Shown here piece after piece: positions 26,407-36,082 of a DNA stretch of 64,000 nucleotides. A program made the position numbers and the translations under genes. Every line of letters begins with the position of its first letter. Position 1 is the first letter of the stretch. The notes under the pieces are model-generated. The model was given only the letters and a program-made list of their open reading frames with translations, made no database searches and was not told where the DNA came from. Source of the DNA: an uncultured Maribacter sp. (GTDB lineage Bacteria; Bacteroidota; Bacteroidia; Flavobacteriales; Flavobacteriaceae); contig NZ_CANMDU010000013.1 in the NCBI RefSeq assembly GCF_947496775.1, positions 1 through 64,000 of the forward strand, in the 5' to 3' direction.

Positions 26407-28227
26407 ATGCTAGAACTTGCTGGAATTATTATACTTGGAATTATAGCTCAATGGATGGCTTGGCGTTTAAAACTGCCCGCTATTTTACCTTTAATATTAA
26501 TCGGATTATTGGTGGGGCCTATTGCCACTTTATTTACCGAAGATGGTTTAAAACTAATAGAACCTATATGGAATGGTACAAATGGTTTATTCCCAGGGGA
26601 TGGTCTTTACTATTTTGTATCCTTGGCCATAAGTATTATTCTTTTTGAAGGCGGACTAACGTTAAAACGTTCCGAGATAAAAAACGTAGGGCCTGTAATA
26701 ACTAAACTAATTACGCTTGGTTCTGTAGTTACTTTTTTTGGAGCTGGTTTGGCTGCACATTATATTTTTGAATTACAATGGCAAATTTCTTTTTTGTTTT
26801 CTGCCTTAATTATTGTGACTGGACCTACCGTAATTACGCCTATTCTTAGGAATATTCCGTTAAAAAAAGATGTCTCTACTGTTTTGAAGTGGGAAGGTAT
26901 ATTAATAGACCCTATTGGTGCTTTAGCTGCGGTATTGGTTTTTGAATTTATTAGCGTTGGTGAAGGTCATGGATATACACAAACTGCGTTAATAGAGTTT
27001 GGTAAAATATTACTTTTTGGAACTAGTTTTGGTTTTACTTTTGCTCATGCGTTAACCTTTGCCATAAAAAAGAATTTAATTCCTCATTATTTATTAAATG
27101 TAGCTTCCTTATCTATAGTATTATTAGTTTTTGTAACCTCTGATGTTTTTGCCCATGAATCTGGACTTTTAGCTGTTGTAGTTATGGGGCTTGTTTTAGG
27201 AAATATAAACCTACCTAACCTTAAAGAGTTGTTATATTTTAAAGAATCTTTAAGTGTATTACTCATTTCAATTCTATTTATTCTCTTAGCTGCCAATATT
27301 AACATTCGTGATTTAGAATTAATATATAATTGGAAAACAGTAGCACTTTTTGCCGTAATTATATTTATAGTACGCCCTTTAGGGGTCTTCTTAAGTACGC
27401 AAGGGTCAAATTTAAAACTCAATGAAAAGTTATTTATTAGTTGGGTGGGTCCCCGTGGTATTGTAGCTGCGGGTATTGCTTCTTTATTTGGTTCTAAACT
27501 TTTAGCTAAAGGAGAAGCAGGAGCAGAATATATTACGCCATTGGTTTTTATGATTGTTTTGGGAACCGTTTTGCTTAATGCTACTACTGCGAGATTGTTT
27601 GCAAAATTAATCGGGGTATTCTTAAAAAAATCGGAAGGTATTTTAATTATTGGTGGATCTAATGTTTCTAGATTAATTGCGAATTATCTTCTTAAAAACG
27701 GTAGACACGTAGTACTTATTGATAATAACCAAACTAATGTTGAAAAAGCAAAGAAGGCAGGATTAGAGGCATTGGTGGCTAATATTTACTCCGATAGTCT
27801 AATGGATAATATTGAATTAAATGATATGGGATATTTAATGGCCTTAACAGGTAATTCTGATATTAATAAATTTGCTATTAATAAATTTCAAAAACAATTT
27901 GGTGAAAATGGAGCGTTTAGGTTGGTAAGTAGTGATGAGATGAATAAGCCTGAAAACAACCCAAAAGAAGGTCTTTTTTCGCTTTCTGATGATTTTATTA
28001 AATTAACAGAAGCGGCAAGAGAGTTTCCTACTATTAATGAAATAGAAATTACAAGCCCGGAGCATTATTCAGAACTTTTAGAACTTACAAGGAAAGAAAT
28101 CTTTACAATTCCATTGTTTATTAAAGGTATTAAGGGAAATCTTGAAATAATTTCTTCTATAGATGCAGAAACTAAAACTATTGCTAAAGGATTTAAGCTT
28201 GTTTATTTAGGAAAATCTTTACAATAA
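26407..28227 (+). CDS. CPA-type cation:proton antiporter with C-terminal RCK/TrkA-N domain
   Basis: The 606-residue protein has about 12 membrane segments of the Na+/H+ exchanger fold, with 'IILFEGGLTLKRSEI' and 'FSALIIVTGPTVITPILRNI' (the polar site region) and 'WVGPRGIVAAGIASLF' near segment 10-11. After the membrane part (residue ~400) a nucleotide-binding domain begins with 'ILIIGGSNVSRLIANYLL' and 'VVLIDNNQTNVEKAKKAGL', a TrkA-N-type fold. It likely exchanges Na+ or K+ for protons under nucleotide control. It is divergent from the USP/SulP pair with a 106-bp shared upstream region. Confidence 0.9.
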   Translation: MLELAGIIILGIIAQWMAWRLKLPAILPLILIGLLVGPIATLFTEDGLKLIEPIWNGTNGLFPGDGLYYFVSLAISIILFEGGLTLKRSEIKNVGPVITKLITLGSVVTFFGAGLAAHYIFELQWQISFLFSALIIVTGPTVITPILRNIPLKKDVSTVLKWEGILIDPIGALAAVLVFEFISVGEGHGYTQTALIEFGKILLFGTSFGFTFAHALTFAIKKNLIPHYLLNVASLSIVLLVFVTSDVFAHESGLLAVVVMGLVLGNINLPNLKELLYFKESLSVLLISILFILLAANINIRDLELIYNWKTVALFAVIIFIVRPLGVFLSTQGSNLKLNEKLFISWVGPRGIVAAGIASLFGSKLLAKGEAGAEYITPLVFMIVLGTVLLNATTARLFAKLIGVFLKKSEGILIIGGSNVSRLIANYLLKNGRHVVLIDNNQTNVEKAKKAGLEALVANIYSDSLMDNIELNDMGYLMALTGNSDINKFAINKFQKQFGENGAFRLVSSDEMNKPENNPKEGLFSLSDDFIKLTEAAREFPTINEIEITSPEHYSELLELTRKEIFTIPLFIKGIKGNLEIISSIDAETKTIAKGFKLVYLGKSLQ

Positions 28228-28384
28228 ATTTGTATTTATTATATACTAAAACGTTAGTTATGCATCTATAATTATCCGTTTCACAACATTTACCTACAAA
28301 ATAAAAGCTTTATAAGAATATAACTACAAAGGACTCGTTCTCTTTTTTCAAATTAATTTAATAAACCAAAAACCAAATTTAATT

Positions 28385-28648
28385 ATGAAAAAGTTATTTT
28401 TATTTCTCGCTTTAGGAAGTTCTATTGTATTTACAAGTTGTAATAAAGATGATGATGATAAAGCTTCATCATGCTCAACCTGTGATTTGGATGTGTTAGG
28501 GACTGTAACTAGCTCAAAGTACTGCGATAATGGTGATGGAACTATATCAGTGACAACGCAAGGAACAACTCAAACAGTTGAACTTGATGGTGTTTCTTTT
28601 GATACTTTTATATCTCAATTAGATTTAGTAGCGGATTGTAAAAAATAG
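28385..28648 (+). CDS. Small Cys-rich lipoprotein of unknown function
   Basis: The 87-residue protein has a lipoprotein signal KKLFLFLALGSSIVFTSC (lipid Cys at position 19). A short acidic linker (NKDDDDKAS) and a 60-residue domain with CSTC, YC and a final DCKK follow. The four extra Cys could form disulfides or bind metal. I do not recognise the family. It has its own perfect-palindrome terminator and is not in an operon. Confidence 0.75.
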   Translation: MKKLFLFLALGSSIVFTSCNKDDDDKASSCSTCDLDVLGTVTSSKYCDNGDGTISVTTQGTTQTVELDGVSFDTFISQLDLVADCKK

Positions 28649-28702
28649 GTATTAAGTCCTAAATAACCGATACAAATTATTAAAGGATTAATAATTAATT
28701 AT

Positions 28703-28739
28703 AAAAAGTTGGATAATGATATCATTATCCAACTTTTTT
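28703..28739. terminator. Bidirectional terminator: 18-bp perfect palindrome
   Basis: AAAAAGTTGGATAATGAT is followed at once by its exact reverse complement, with no spacer, and by T residues. It lies 54 bp after the small lipoprotein gene. Because both arms carry A/T runs it could work for transcripts from either side. Confidence 0.85.
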
Positions 28740-28882
28740 GATTGTGCTTTTTAATATCAATGCTTAAAGATGCGTTTTGTTACTTTAAATTCTTTTCAAT
28801 ATTGTGTAAACTCTTTCTATAATTATTTTTTGAACAATAGTTTATCTTCTTTGTCTAGACCTTATAAACTTGTAATTTCTAA

Positions 28883-29113
28883 CTAAGAAAAAGGCTGGGC
28901 TTTGTTAATGGTTACCGTAATATCTTTCTCCTCTATTTGGTAATTAACGCCAGCAATAAGCTGAAAAAAGTGAACCGAAGATTCTCTTTTAATCTTGTTT
29001 ATTAACATAGACTCATCGATATCTCCACTTTCCTGTCTCCAAGTAAAAATAGAACGCTCTTCTAACTGAATAATACTATGTTTAGCGGTAAATTGAGCAA
29101 TGTATAATGTCAT
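28883..29113 (-). CDS. Small conserved-looking protein of unknown function
   Basis: From the ATG at 29113 (MTLYIAQFTAKHSIIQLEE) the product is 76 residues; the frame extends 26 codons further, but that part is Tyr/Asn-rich and unlike a coding start. The sequence alternates charged and hydrophobic residues, without signal peptide or membrane segment. The gene lies ~100 bp downstream of lepA in the same direction. I recognise no family; the coding call rests on the ordered composition and lack of overlap with other genes. Confidence 0.5.
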   Translation of the reverse strand: MTLYIAQFTAKHSIIQLEERSIFTWRQESGDIDESMLINKIKRESSVHFFQLIAGVNYQIEEKDITVTINKAQPFS

Positions 29114-29210
29114 AATCGGGGGATAATTAGGACAGCAAAAATAGGAAGAAATACTATTATTTTTATAGTTGTAAATAAATAATATTAACAATGCCTATGT
29201 TGCTAAATAT

Positions 29211-31007
29211 TTAATCATTAAGCTTTAATACAGCCATAAATGCTTCTTGGGGTACTTCTACATTACCTACTTGGCGCATACGTTTTTTACCTTTCTTTTG
29301 TTTCTCTAAAAGCTTACGTTTACGAGAAATATCACCACCATAACATTTTGCAGTAACATCTTTACGCAATGCTTTTGTTGTTTCCCTAGAAATTATTTTG
29401 GCACCAATGGCAGCTTGTATAGGAATATCAAACTGTTGTCTTGGTATTAGTTCTTTTAGTTTTTCACACATTTTTTTACCAATAGTAACCGCATTATCTG
29501 CGTGTATTAGCGCTGATAAGGCATCCACTGGTTGTGCATTAAGTAAAATATCTACACGTACTAATTTAGAAGTTCGCATACCAATTGGAGCATAATCAAA
29601 AGAAGCATATCCTTTGGAAACTGTTTTTAAACGATCATAAAAATCAAAAACAATTTCGGCTAATGGCATATCAAAATTAAGCTCTACTCTTTCCGTAGTT
29701 AAATAGGTTTGGTTAGTAATTTGCCCTCTTTTTTCAATACATAAGGACATTACATTACCAACAAAATCTGCTTTAGTAATTATGGTTGCTTTTATATATG
29801 GCTCTTCTACACGATCAATACTAGAAGGATCTGGTAAATCTGTTGGATTATTTACAATTAAAGGAGTCTCAGGTTCTTTTCTTGTATACGCATGGTAACT
29901 AACATTGGGTACAGTGGTAATAACCGTCATATTAAACTCACGCTCTAAACGTTCTTGAATAATTTCCATGTGTAGCATTCCAAGGAATCCACAGCGAAAA
30001 CCAAAACCAAGAGCAGCACTACTTTCCGGAGCAAAAACCAAGGAAGCATCATTAAGCTGTAACTTCTCCATAGAGGCACGTAACTCTTCAAACTCGTCTG
30101 TATCTACTGGATAAATACCAGCAAATACCATTGGTTTTACGTCTTCAAAACCTTCAATTGCGTTTTTTGTAGGTTTTGCAGCGTCTGTAATTGTATCTCC
30201 AACTTTTACTTCTCTAGCATCTTTAATACCGGTAATTAAGTATCCAACATCACCAGCTTTGATACTTTTTTGAGGGTGTTGTACTAATTTTAAAGTACCA
30301 ACCTCATCCGCAAAATAATCTTTATCTGTAGCTACAAATTTTATTTTTTGCCCTTTTTTAATTTCTCCGTTGATAACTCTGAAATAGGTTTCTACACCTC
30401 GGAAAGGATTATATACAGAATCGAAAACTAAAGCCTGTAAAGATTCCTCTAAATTTCCTTCAGGTGCAGGCACACGTTCAATAATAGCAGCAAGTATTTC
30501 TTCTATACCTATTCCAGTTTTTGCACTTGCTGGAATTACTTCTTCTGCATCACATCCCAAAAGATCTACAATATCATCCGTAACCTCTTCTGGACTTGCA
30601 CTAGGTAAATCTACTTTATTAAGAACAGGGATTATCTCTAAATCATTCTCTAGCGCTAAATACAAATTAGAGATGGTTTGTGCCTGTATACTCTGTGCAG
30701 CATCTACAACTAAAAGAGCACCTTCACAAGCAGCAATGGAACGAGAAACTTCATAAGAAAAATCTACGTGGCCAGGGGTATCAATTAAATTAAGAATGTA
30801 CTCTTCTCCCTTATAGGTATACTCCATTTGTATAGCATGACTCTTTATTGTAATACCACGTTCTCGTTCTAAGTCCATACTATCTAGTAGCTGTTCTTTT
30901 TTTTCACGATCGGTTACGGAGCCAGTAAAATCTAACAATCGATCCGCTAATGTACTTTTACCGTGATCAATATGTGCAATAATGCAAAAATTTCTAATAT
31001 TCTTCAT
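29211..31007 (-). CDS. lepA: Elongation factor 4 (LepA GTPase)
   Basis: The 598-residue translation GTPase has G1 '[15 protein letters not shown]', switch region '[11 protein letters not shown]', G3 'DTPGHVDF' and G4 'NKVDLP'. The EF4-specific C-terminal domain has '[23 protein letters not shown]', a LepA hallmark, and the protein ends '[13 protein letters not shown]'. It acts on ribosomes in the cytoplasm, back-translocating or assisting assembly under stress. Upstream, a small inverted repeat (TACCAG/CTGGTA, 31038-31057) could be a regulatory hairpin in the leader. Confidence 0.97.
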   Translation of the reverse strand: MKNIRNFCIIAHIDHGKSTLADRLLDFTGSVTDREKKEQLLDSMDLERERGITIKSHAIQMEYTYKGEEYILNLIDTPGHVDFSYEVSRSIAACEGALLVVDAAQSIQAQTISNLYLALENDLEIIPVLNKVDLPSASPEEVTDDIVDLLGCDAEEVIPASAKTGIGIEEILAAIIERVPAPEGNLEESLQALVFDSVYNPFRGVETYFRVINGEIKKGQKIKFVATDKDYFADEVGTLKLVQHPQKSIKAGDVGYLITGIKDAREVKVGDTITDAAKPTKNAIEGFEDVKPMVFAGIYPVDTDEFEELRASMEKLQLNDASLVFAPESSAALGFGFRCGFLGMLHMEIIQERLEREFNMTVITTVPNVSYHAYTRKEPETPLIVNNPTDLPDPSSIDRVEEPYIKATIITKADFVGNVMSLCIEKRGQITNQTYLTTERVELNFDMPLAEIVFDFYDRLKTVSKGYASFDYAPIGMRTSKLVRVDILLNAQPVDALSALIHADNAVTIGKKMCEKLKELIPRQQFDIPIQAAIGAKIISRETTKALRKDVTAKCYGGDISRKRKLLEKQKKGKKRMRQVGNVEVPQEAFMAVLKLND

Positions 31008-31269
31008 AGGAGCAAAATGAGCTATTACATTTAATTTTTACCAGTTTTATTTCTGGTAAAGAAATGCAATTGCAAATATAGTTTAATTTAAATACTGGAA
31101 TCTAAGGCTATACTATAATTATTATTACAAGAGAACCTTTATTATTTTAGTACTTATCGGTATATATTATTTAAGTAAAACAAGAATAAAAAACACCTAC
31201 AAACTACAATTAATGTAGGGTATTTCTTGAAATATTTATTTATATTTACGACAATACCGAAAATCCTAC

Positions 31270-33669
31270 ATGATAAAACTTTATTCGTCCCTTTTTTTCA
31301 TTTTTTTTTATTGTATAACTTCTTTTGCTCAAGAATATACAGTTTCAGGAACAGTTTTAGATGGTAATAAAATCCCTATTTCTTATGCTACTGTGGTTGT
31401 TAAAAGATTAGATTCTGTTTTAATAAAAGGAACGTCTACAAGTGAAGATGGAACATTTAAAATCGAAGAAATAAAAAGGGGTAAGTATTATTTACAAGCT
31501 AGTTATATTGGTAATACTTCTAAACTAATACCGGTACAAATAGATAAGAATATAACTGTAGAAAATATTAGCTTATTACTACAAGACCAAAACTTAGACG
31601 AAGTTGTGGTTACTTTGCAAAAACCTAGATTAGAAAGAAAAGCAGATCGTTTAGTGTTTAATATTGCTAATACCGCCTTGACAGATTCCGATATTTGGGA
31701 TGTTTTAAAGAAAACGCCTTCGGTTCTTATTTCTGGGGAGAAACTACAAATTAAGGGTCAAGATAACATAGGGGTCATGATCAACAATAAAAAAGTTAAT
31801 TTACCTACCGAGGATTTGTATAATTTACTCTCTGGAACTAGTGCTAATAATGTAGAATCTATAGAAGTAATTACCAATCCGCCTATAAAGTATAGTGCAG
31901 AAGGTGGTATGTTGATTAATATTGTAATGCATAAAAATTTAGCATCTGGTTATAACGGATCTCTTTATAATACTTATAAACAAGGTATTTTTGCTAAACA
32001 TACTTTGGGTACAGACCATTATTTTAAGGGAGATAAAACAGATTTTTCTGTGAATTATAGTTTTAGTCGCAATAAGAAAATTACTAGATATACGGATAAA
32101 ACAAGTTATTTAGGCACCCCAAGTTCAGATTGGACTGCCAATCAAAATTCTACTAGAAACGAGAACAAACACAATATAAATTTGTTTTTTGACTATTTTA
32201 TAAATAAAAAAAATACACTTAGCCTATCTAGTCTTAATGTTCTTACTCCAAATTATAGTGCACTTAATAATACAGATACAAACATTAACTTTGCAGATAT
32301 CACTTTGGATTCTAGTTTTAAATCTCTAATTTTTAGTGATAGAAATTATCTTAATACGGCATATTATGCGGATTGGATACGAAAATTAAAGAAAGAAGGT
32401 GCTGAAGTATCTTTTGGATCACATTATACTTTTTATAAGTCAGAAATTGGTCAAGATTTGAACACTACTTTTTTTAATAATTTAGGATCTTCTACAGGGG
32501 TTAATAACTTTACCACAGATTCTAACCAGAAAATAAACCTTTATAATGCTCAAATAGATTTTGTTACTCCAGTTGGAGAATCTAGTAGGGTAGAAGCAGG
32601 AATTCGATATGCCGGAATAGATTCTGAGAGCACTATCAGACAAGAAGGTTATGACCGTAATCAACCCGGAATAAACCCAACAGATGCAGGAGTATTTTTG
32701 TATAATGAAGATATTTACGCTGGCTATACTAGTTTTAACGCTAGCTGGGAAAAGTTTAAATTCAACACAGGTTTACGAATAGAATATACAGAAACAGTAG
32801 GAGATTTAGATACAAGTCCTAGCAAAACAGAAAACAATTATTTAGAGCTATTTCCTTCCTTCTCTTTGAATTTTGTTCCAAATAAAAATAATGGAGTAAG
32901 ACTTTACTATTTTAGAAGAATTAATAGGCCTAGATATAATAAAATTAATCCTTTTCAATATTTTGAAAGCAATAACTCTGTAATTGAAGGGAATCCAAAC
33001 TTATTACCAGCAACCAGAAATTACATTGCTTTAGAATATACTTTAAAGAAGGCGTATAGTATTGCGATTTCTTATAGGGCCGAAAAAAATTACTTTAGCG
33101 AACAAGTATTCCAAGATAATGCCTCGAATTTATTACGTTATTTAAGTTATAATATTGATAGGAATATTTCTTATGGGGTAGACTTTACTATGAATAAAAA
33201 TATTACGAATTTTTGGGATACTTATGCCCTAATATATATATCAAATAAAGAGAATGAATTTGTTGATTTTAATTCTGGAGATTTATTATCCAGAAATATT
33301 TGGATGTGGATGTTTAGGACAAGAAATAGTTTTACGCTACTAGATGATAAAAGTATAATGGCAGATGTAGATTATGAATATTATTCGCCAACAATTTACG
33401 GTAACGAAAGCTCAGATGCTAGCAGTAATTTAAGTATAACTATACGTAAAACATTGTGGAATAAAAAAGCAAGTATTTCATTAGGAATGTCCGATATTTT
33501 TAGAAAAGACATCTATTTTGCTTCTAGGGTATATGGCGATCAGAATAATTCTACTTTTACCAGAAGAGAAAATCGTCTTTTCACATTAGGGTTTAGATAT
33601 AAGTTTGGAAATGAAAAGATAAAAGCTAATAAAAAATCAAAAAATAATGCAGAACGTGGGAGAATATAA
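31270..33669 (+). CDS. Outer-membrane beta-barrel (TonB-receptor-like) protein with CarboxypepD_reg domain
   Basis: The 799-residue protein has a signal peptide (FFIFFYCITSFAQ). A carboxypeptidase-regulatory-like domain follows (residues ~22-100, 'YTVSGTVLDGNKIPISYATVVV'), then a plug-like region ('VLKKTPSVLISGEKLQIKGQDNIGVMINNKKV') and a C-terminal beta-barrel of repeated aromatic strands ending 'LFTLGFRYKFGNEKIKANKK'. It matches the 'outer membrane beta-barrel family protein' group, related to TonB-dependent receptors but often lacking a clear TonB box. The ligand is unknown. It is a single-gene unit. Confidence 0.85.
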   Translation: MIKLYSSLFFIFFYCITSFAQEYTVSGTVLDGNKIPISYATVVVKRLDSVLIKGTSTSEDGTFKIEEIKRGKYYLQASYIGNTSKLIPVQIDKNITVENISLLLQDQNLDEVVVTLQKPRLERKADRLVFNIANTALTDSDIWDVLKKTPSVLISGEKLQIKGQDNIGVMINNKKVNLPTEDLYNLLSGTSANNVESIEVITNPPIKYSAEGGMLINIVMHKNLASGYNGSLYNTYKQGIFAKHTLGTDHYFKGDKTDFSVNYSFSRNKKITRYTDKTSYLGTPSSDWTANQNSTRNENKHNINLFFDYFINKKNTLSLSSLNVLTPNYSALNNTDTNINFADITLDSSFKSLIFSDRNYLNTAYYADWIRKLKKEGAEVSFGSHYTFYKSEIGQDLNTTFFNNLGSSTGVNNFTTDSNQKINLYNAQIDFVTPVGESSRVEAGIRYAGIDSESTIRQEGYDRNQPGINPTDAGVFLYNEDIYAGYTSFNASWEKFKFNTGLRIEYTETVGDLDTSPSKTENNYLELFPSFSLNFVPNKNNGVRLYYFRRINRPRYNKINPFQYFESNNSVIEGNPNLLPATRNYIALEYTLKKAYSIAISYRAEKNYFSEQVFQDNASNLLRYLSYNIDRNISYGVDFTMNKNITNFWDTYALIYISNKENEFVDFNSGDLLSRNIWMWMFRTRNSFTLLDDKSIMADVDYEYYSPTIYGNESSDASSNLSITIRKTLWNKKASISLGMSDIFRKDIYFASRVYGDQNNSTFTRRENRLFTLGFRYKFGNEKIKANKKSKNNAERGRI

Positions 33670-33672
33670 TTT

Positions 33673-33888
33673 TTAATATGCTCCCATTAATCCGCCGCAA
33701 ACGCCTAAACTTACTAGTAAATAAATACCTGCTAGTATAAAAAGCACTTTTCCCGCTTTATACTTTCTTTTACTTCTTAAAATAAACCCTATTATTAATA
33801 ATAAGATTGCTGGCCCAAACATTAGGGCAAAAAGAAATGCAACTAGGCCATCTAAATTACCAACTTCTAAGGGTAGAGTTATATTCAT
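33673..33888 (-). CDS. Small two-segment membrane protein, third gene of the radical SAM operon
   Basis: The 71-residue protein has two membrane segments (about 17-37 and 48-69) flanking a basic loop 'LRSKRKYKAGK'. There is no recognisable family. Its ATG overlaps the stop of the radical SAM gene by 4 bp (ATGA), so it is translated from the same message. A role as a membrane partner or scaffold for the upstream enzymes is inference. Confidence 0.65.
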   Translation of the reverse strand: MNITLPLEVGNLDGLVAFLFALMFGPAILLLIIGFILRSKRKYKAGKVLFILAGIYLLVSLGVCGGLMGAY

Positions 33889-35279
33889 AATATTTCGTTT
33901 TGTAGTTCTTCTAAGCGTTTTAATTTATCATCTCTATAAAAAAGGTTCATAGTTTCAAACGGTATAATTTTATAATCTTTATTTACGATATGCACGCAAG
34001 ATTTTTTAATAGCCCTTACATCAAAATTATGTGCATCGATAAATTGCATAATTATAATTCTAAAAAGATTATCATAGCCTAAATTAGGAGCATCAATTTC
34101 TGGTAAACAACACATAATGCTTTTTAAATTTTCCTCTGCTTTTTCTACAGAATTTCCAGTACTAAAAAGGTCTATCATTTTACCATGTAGCTCAGGGTCT
34201 TGCTCATAAATTATGGTGTTTTTACCTTCATTTAATAAATCTTCGGGGTTTATGTACCGTGTTAAAGGACTTACGTTATTACCTAATTTTAAAGCATAAG
34301 CCATTACTAAGGCATCTGGATTACAAGGAACAGGAATTAAATCATCGGGCTCAAAAATTGGGGATTGCTCTAAAATTTTTCTTCGAACTTCGGTTAGGGT
34401 TATTCTATTTTCATCTGCTTCAAAATTATCTAGCCTACCAGCTATTTGTGTGGGCTGAAAAGTAACCCCGCGCACACATTTTTGTTTCAGAACAAAATCA
34501 ATTGTTTTGCCCATTTCATGGTCATTAAGTCCTTTTTGTAGGGTAACTACAAGCGTTGTAGAGAGGTTTAATTTATTTAAGTGTTCTAAGGCTTTTAATC
34601 TTGTTTCTGCTAAATCTGCACCACGCAAGGTCCGTAAAACGGTATTCTCTAAAGAATCAAACTGAAGATAGATTTCAAAATCAGGAGCATAGCTAGCCAA
34701 GCGCTTTGCAAACTCAAAATCTTTAGCAATTTTAATTCCATTGGTATTTAGCATTAAATGCCTTATAGGAAGTGTTTTTGCGTACTCTAAAATTTCAAAA
34801 AATTGAGGATGTATCGTAGGCTCCCCACCACTAAGTTGTACTACATCTGGTTCTCCTTCATTTTTTACAATAACATCGAGCATTTTTTTTACTTCTTCCA
34901 AAGTTCTATGCCTACCATAACTTGGAGATGAAGAAGCATAACAAGTGGGGCAGGTTAAATTACAACGATCCGTAAGTTCTACAACGGTAAGGCATGAGTG
35001 TTGCTCATGATCTGGGCAAAGACCACAATCATAAGGGCAGCCGTAATGTGTTTTGGTATTAAAAGTTTTTGGATATTCTGAAACCTTGTTATAGTTTCTT
35101 ATGTTTTTATAGTATTCAATATCATCCGCTATTAATACTTTAGAACGACCGTGCTCTTTGCAATTTTTGAGCATATATACATTCTCATTTTCAAAAACTA
35201 TTTTGGCATCTACCCTACGTAAACATTCAGGACATAGGCTTAATGTAAAATCATAATAGGTGTAATTTCTTTCCGGCAT
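33885..35279 (-). CDS. Radical SAM enzyme of the Tes/MJ0619-like type
   Basis: From the ATG at 35279 (MPERNYTYYDF) the product is 464 residues. The cluster-binding motif is CNLTCPTC (Cys106, 110, 113). Before it lie Cys16, 19, 40, 81, 85, 88 and 96 in the pattern CPEC...C.EHG...GCPYDCGLC..H...C. This arrangement is known from archaeal tetraether lipid synthase (Tes) and the MJ0619 pterin methylase, which carry additional iron-sulfur clusters. 'LSGGEPTIHPQF' is the SAM 'GGEP' motif. The C-terminal part (DAHNFDVRAIKKSCVHIV...IIPF) also matches that group. A C-C or C-methyl forming reaction on a lipid or cofactor is inferred. The gene overlaps the Lgt-like gene by 29 bp and the small membrane-protein gene by 4 bp. 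Confidence 0.85.
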   Translation of the reverse strand: MPERNYTYYDFTLSLCPECLRRVDAKIVFENENVYMLKNCKEHGRSKVLIADDIEYYKNIRNYNKVSEYPKTFNTKTHYGCPYDCGLCPDHEQHSCLTVVELTDRCNLTCPTCYASSSPSYGRHRTLEEVKKMLDVIVKNEGEPDVVQLSGGEPTIHPQFFEILEYAKTLPIRHLMLNTNGIKIAKDFEFAKRLASYAPDFEIYLQFDSLENTVLRTLRGADLAETRLKALEHLNKLNLSTTLVVTLQKGLNDHEMGKTIDFVLKQKCVRGVTFQPTQIAGRLDNFEADENRITLTEVRRKILEQSPIFEPDDLIPVPCNPDALVMAYALKLGNNVSPLTRYINPEDLLNEGKNTIIYEQDPELHGKMIDLFSTGNSVEKAEENLKSIMCCLPEIDAPNLGYDNLFRIIIMQFIDAHNFDVRAIKKSCVHIVNKDYKIIPFETMNLFYRDDKLKRLEELQNEIL

Positions 35280-36021
35280 ATTGTATTCCTTGAAGTATTG
35301 TTTTATAGTAGTATAGTACACAAATTAGGCATAAATATTGAATACTACTAAGCTCTAAAAATAGAAATGCATTTGGTTTTAGAAATTCTATGAAGAATCT
35401 AAAAATAAAATAACTAATCATAAAGATTTTGAAAAGCATTCCATTTTCTAACGTATTCTTTTTAATAAGGTTTTTTAAAAAGGCCAATAGGAAAATTAGA
35501 AATACTATTTCATATAACGCTATGGGGTGTCTTAAATATTCATCACCCAAATACATTCCAAGAAAAGTATTAGTAACAATACCATAAGTAAACTCATTGG
35601 TGCCTGTTAAAAAACAACCTAAACGACCAATGATAAGCCCTACAATTATGGGTAATGTAAAAAGGTCTCCAGAAGATGTTTTTTCGCCTATATATTTTTT
35701 AATCAACTCTACCCCTAAAAGGCCACCAAATAGGCCACCCATTATTGTTTTATTGTTTAGAATAGAAAGCCACCCTTGGTTATAATGTAGTACAGGGTTT
35801 TCAAAAAAAGCAACAAACCTAGATAAGAATAAAGCTCCAAAAATAGCACCAATAATTATTGATAAGCGGTTTGTAGACGATATTAAATCGGAGCTTTTTT
35901 TGCGTAAAAAGCGGTAGTATTGAAAGCCAATAAAAAAAGCTAAGTACTCTAAGATTAGGTGCATATTAATCTTTATTCCAAAGAGAATAGGTTCATACGG
36001 AATAGAAAAGCTTAAAAACAT
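35251..36021 (-). CDS. Lgt-like (prolipoprotein diacylglyceryl transferase family) membrane protein
   Basis: From the ATG at 36021 (MFLSFSIPYEPILF) the product is 256 residues with about seven membrane segments. Family landmarks are visible in order: 'IMGGLFGGLLGVE' (93-105), 'GRLGCFLTG' (132-140), 'RHPIALYE' (164-171) and 'RFFIEF' (208-213). Against canonical Lgt, the His of the HGGL motif is Met94, the essential Asn of the GRxGNF motif is Cys136, and the following Glu is replaced. It is thus probably a paralogue with altered chemistry rather than the housekeeping enzyme. It is first in a leftward operon with the Tes-like radical SAM gene, overlapping it by 29 bp. Confidence 0.75.
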   Translation of the reverse strand: MFLSFSIPYEPILFGIKINMHLILEYLAFFIGFQYYRFLRKKSSDLISSTNRLSIIIGAIFGALFLSRFVAFFENPVLHYNQGWLSILNNKTIMGGLFGGLLGVELIKKYIGEKTSSGDLFTLPIIVGLIIGRLGCFLTGTNEFTYGIVTNTFLGMYLGDEYLRHPIALYEIVFLIFLLAFLKNLIKKNTLENGMLFKIFMISYFIFRFFIEFLKPNAFLFLELSSIQYLCLICVLYYYKTILQGIQYAGKKLHLL

Positions 36022-36070
36022 AAATCTAAGATAGTAGCATTTTCTGTTTTTACAGCTACTGGAATAGTAG

Positions 36071-36078
36071 TAAATTTG
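36071..36078 (+). promoter_or_regulatory. Candidate -7 element of dusB
   Basis: TAAATTTG matches TAnnTTTG but ends only 4 bp before the dusB ATG at 36083. If it is the promoter, the transcript would start at or next to the start codon. Confidence 0.4.
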
Positions 36079-36082
36079 TACC

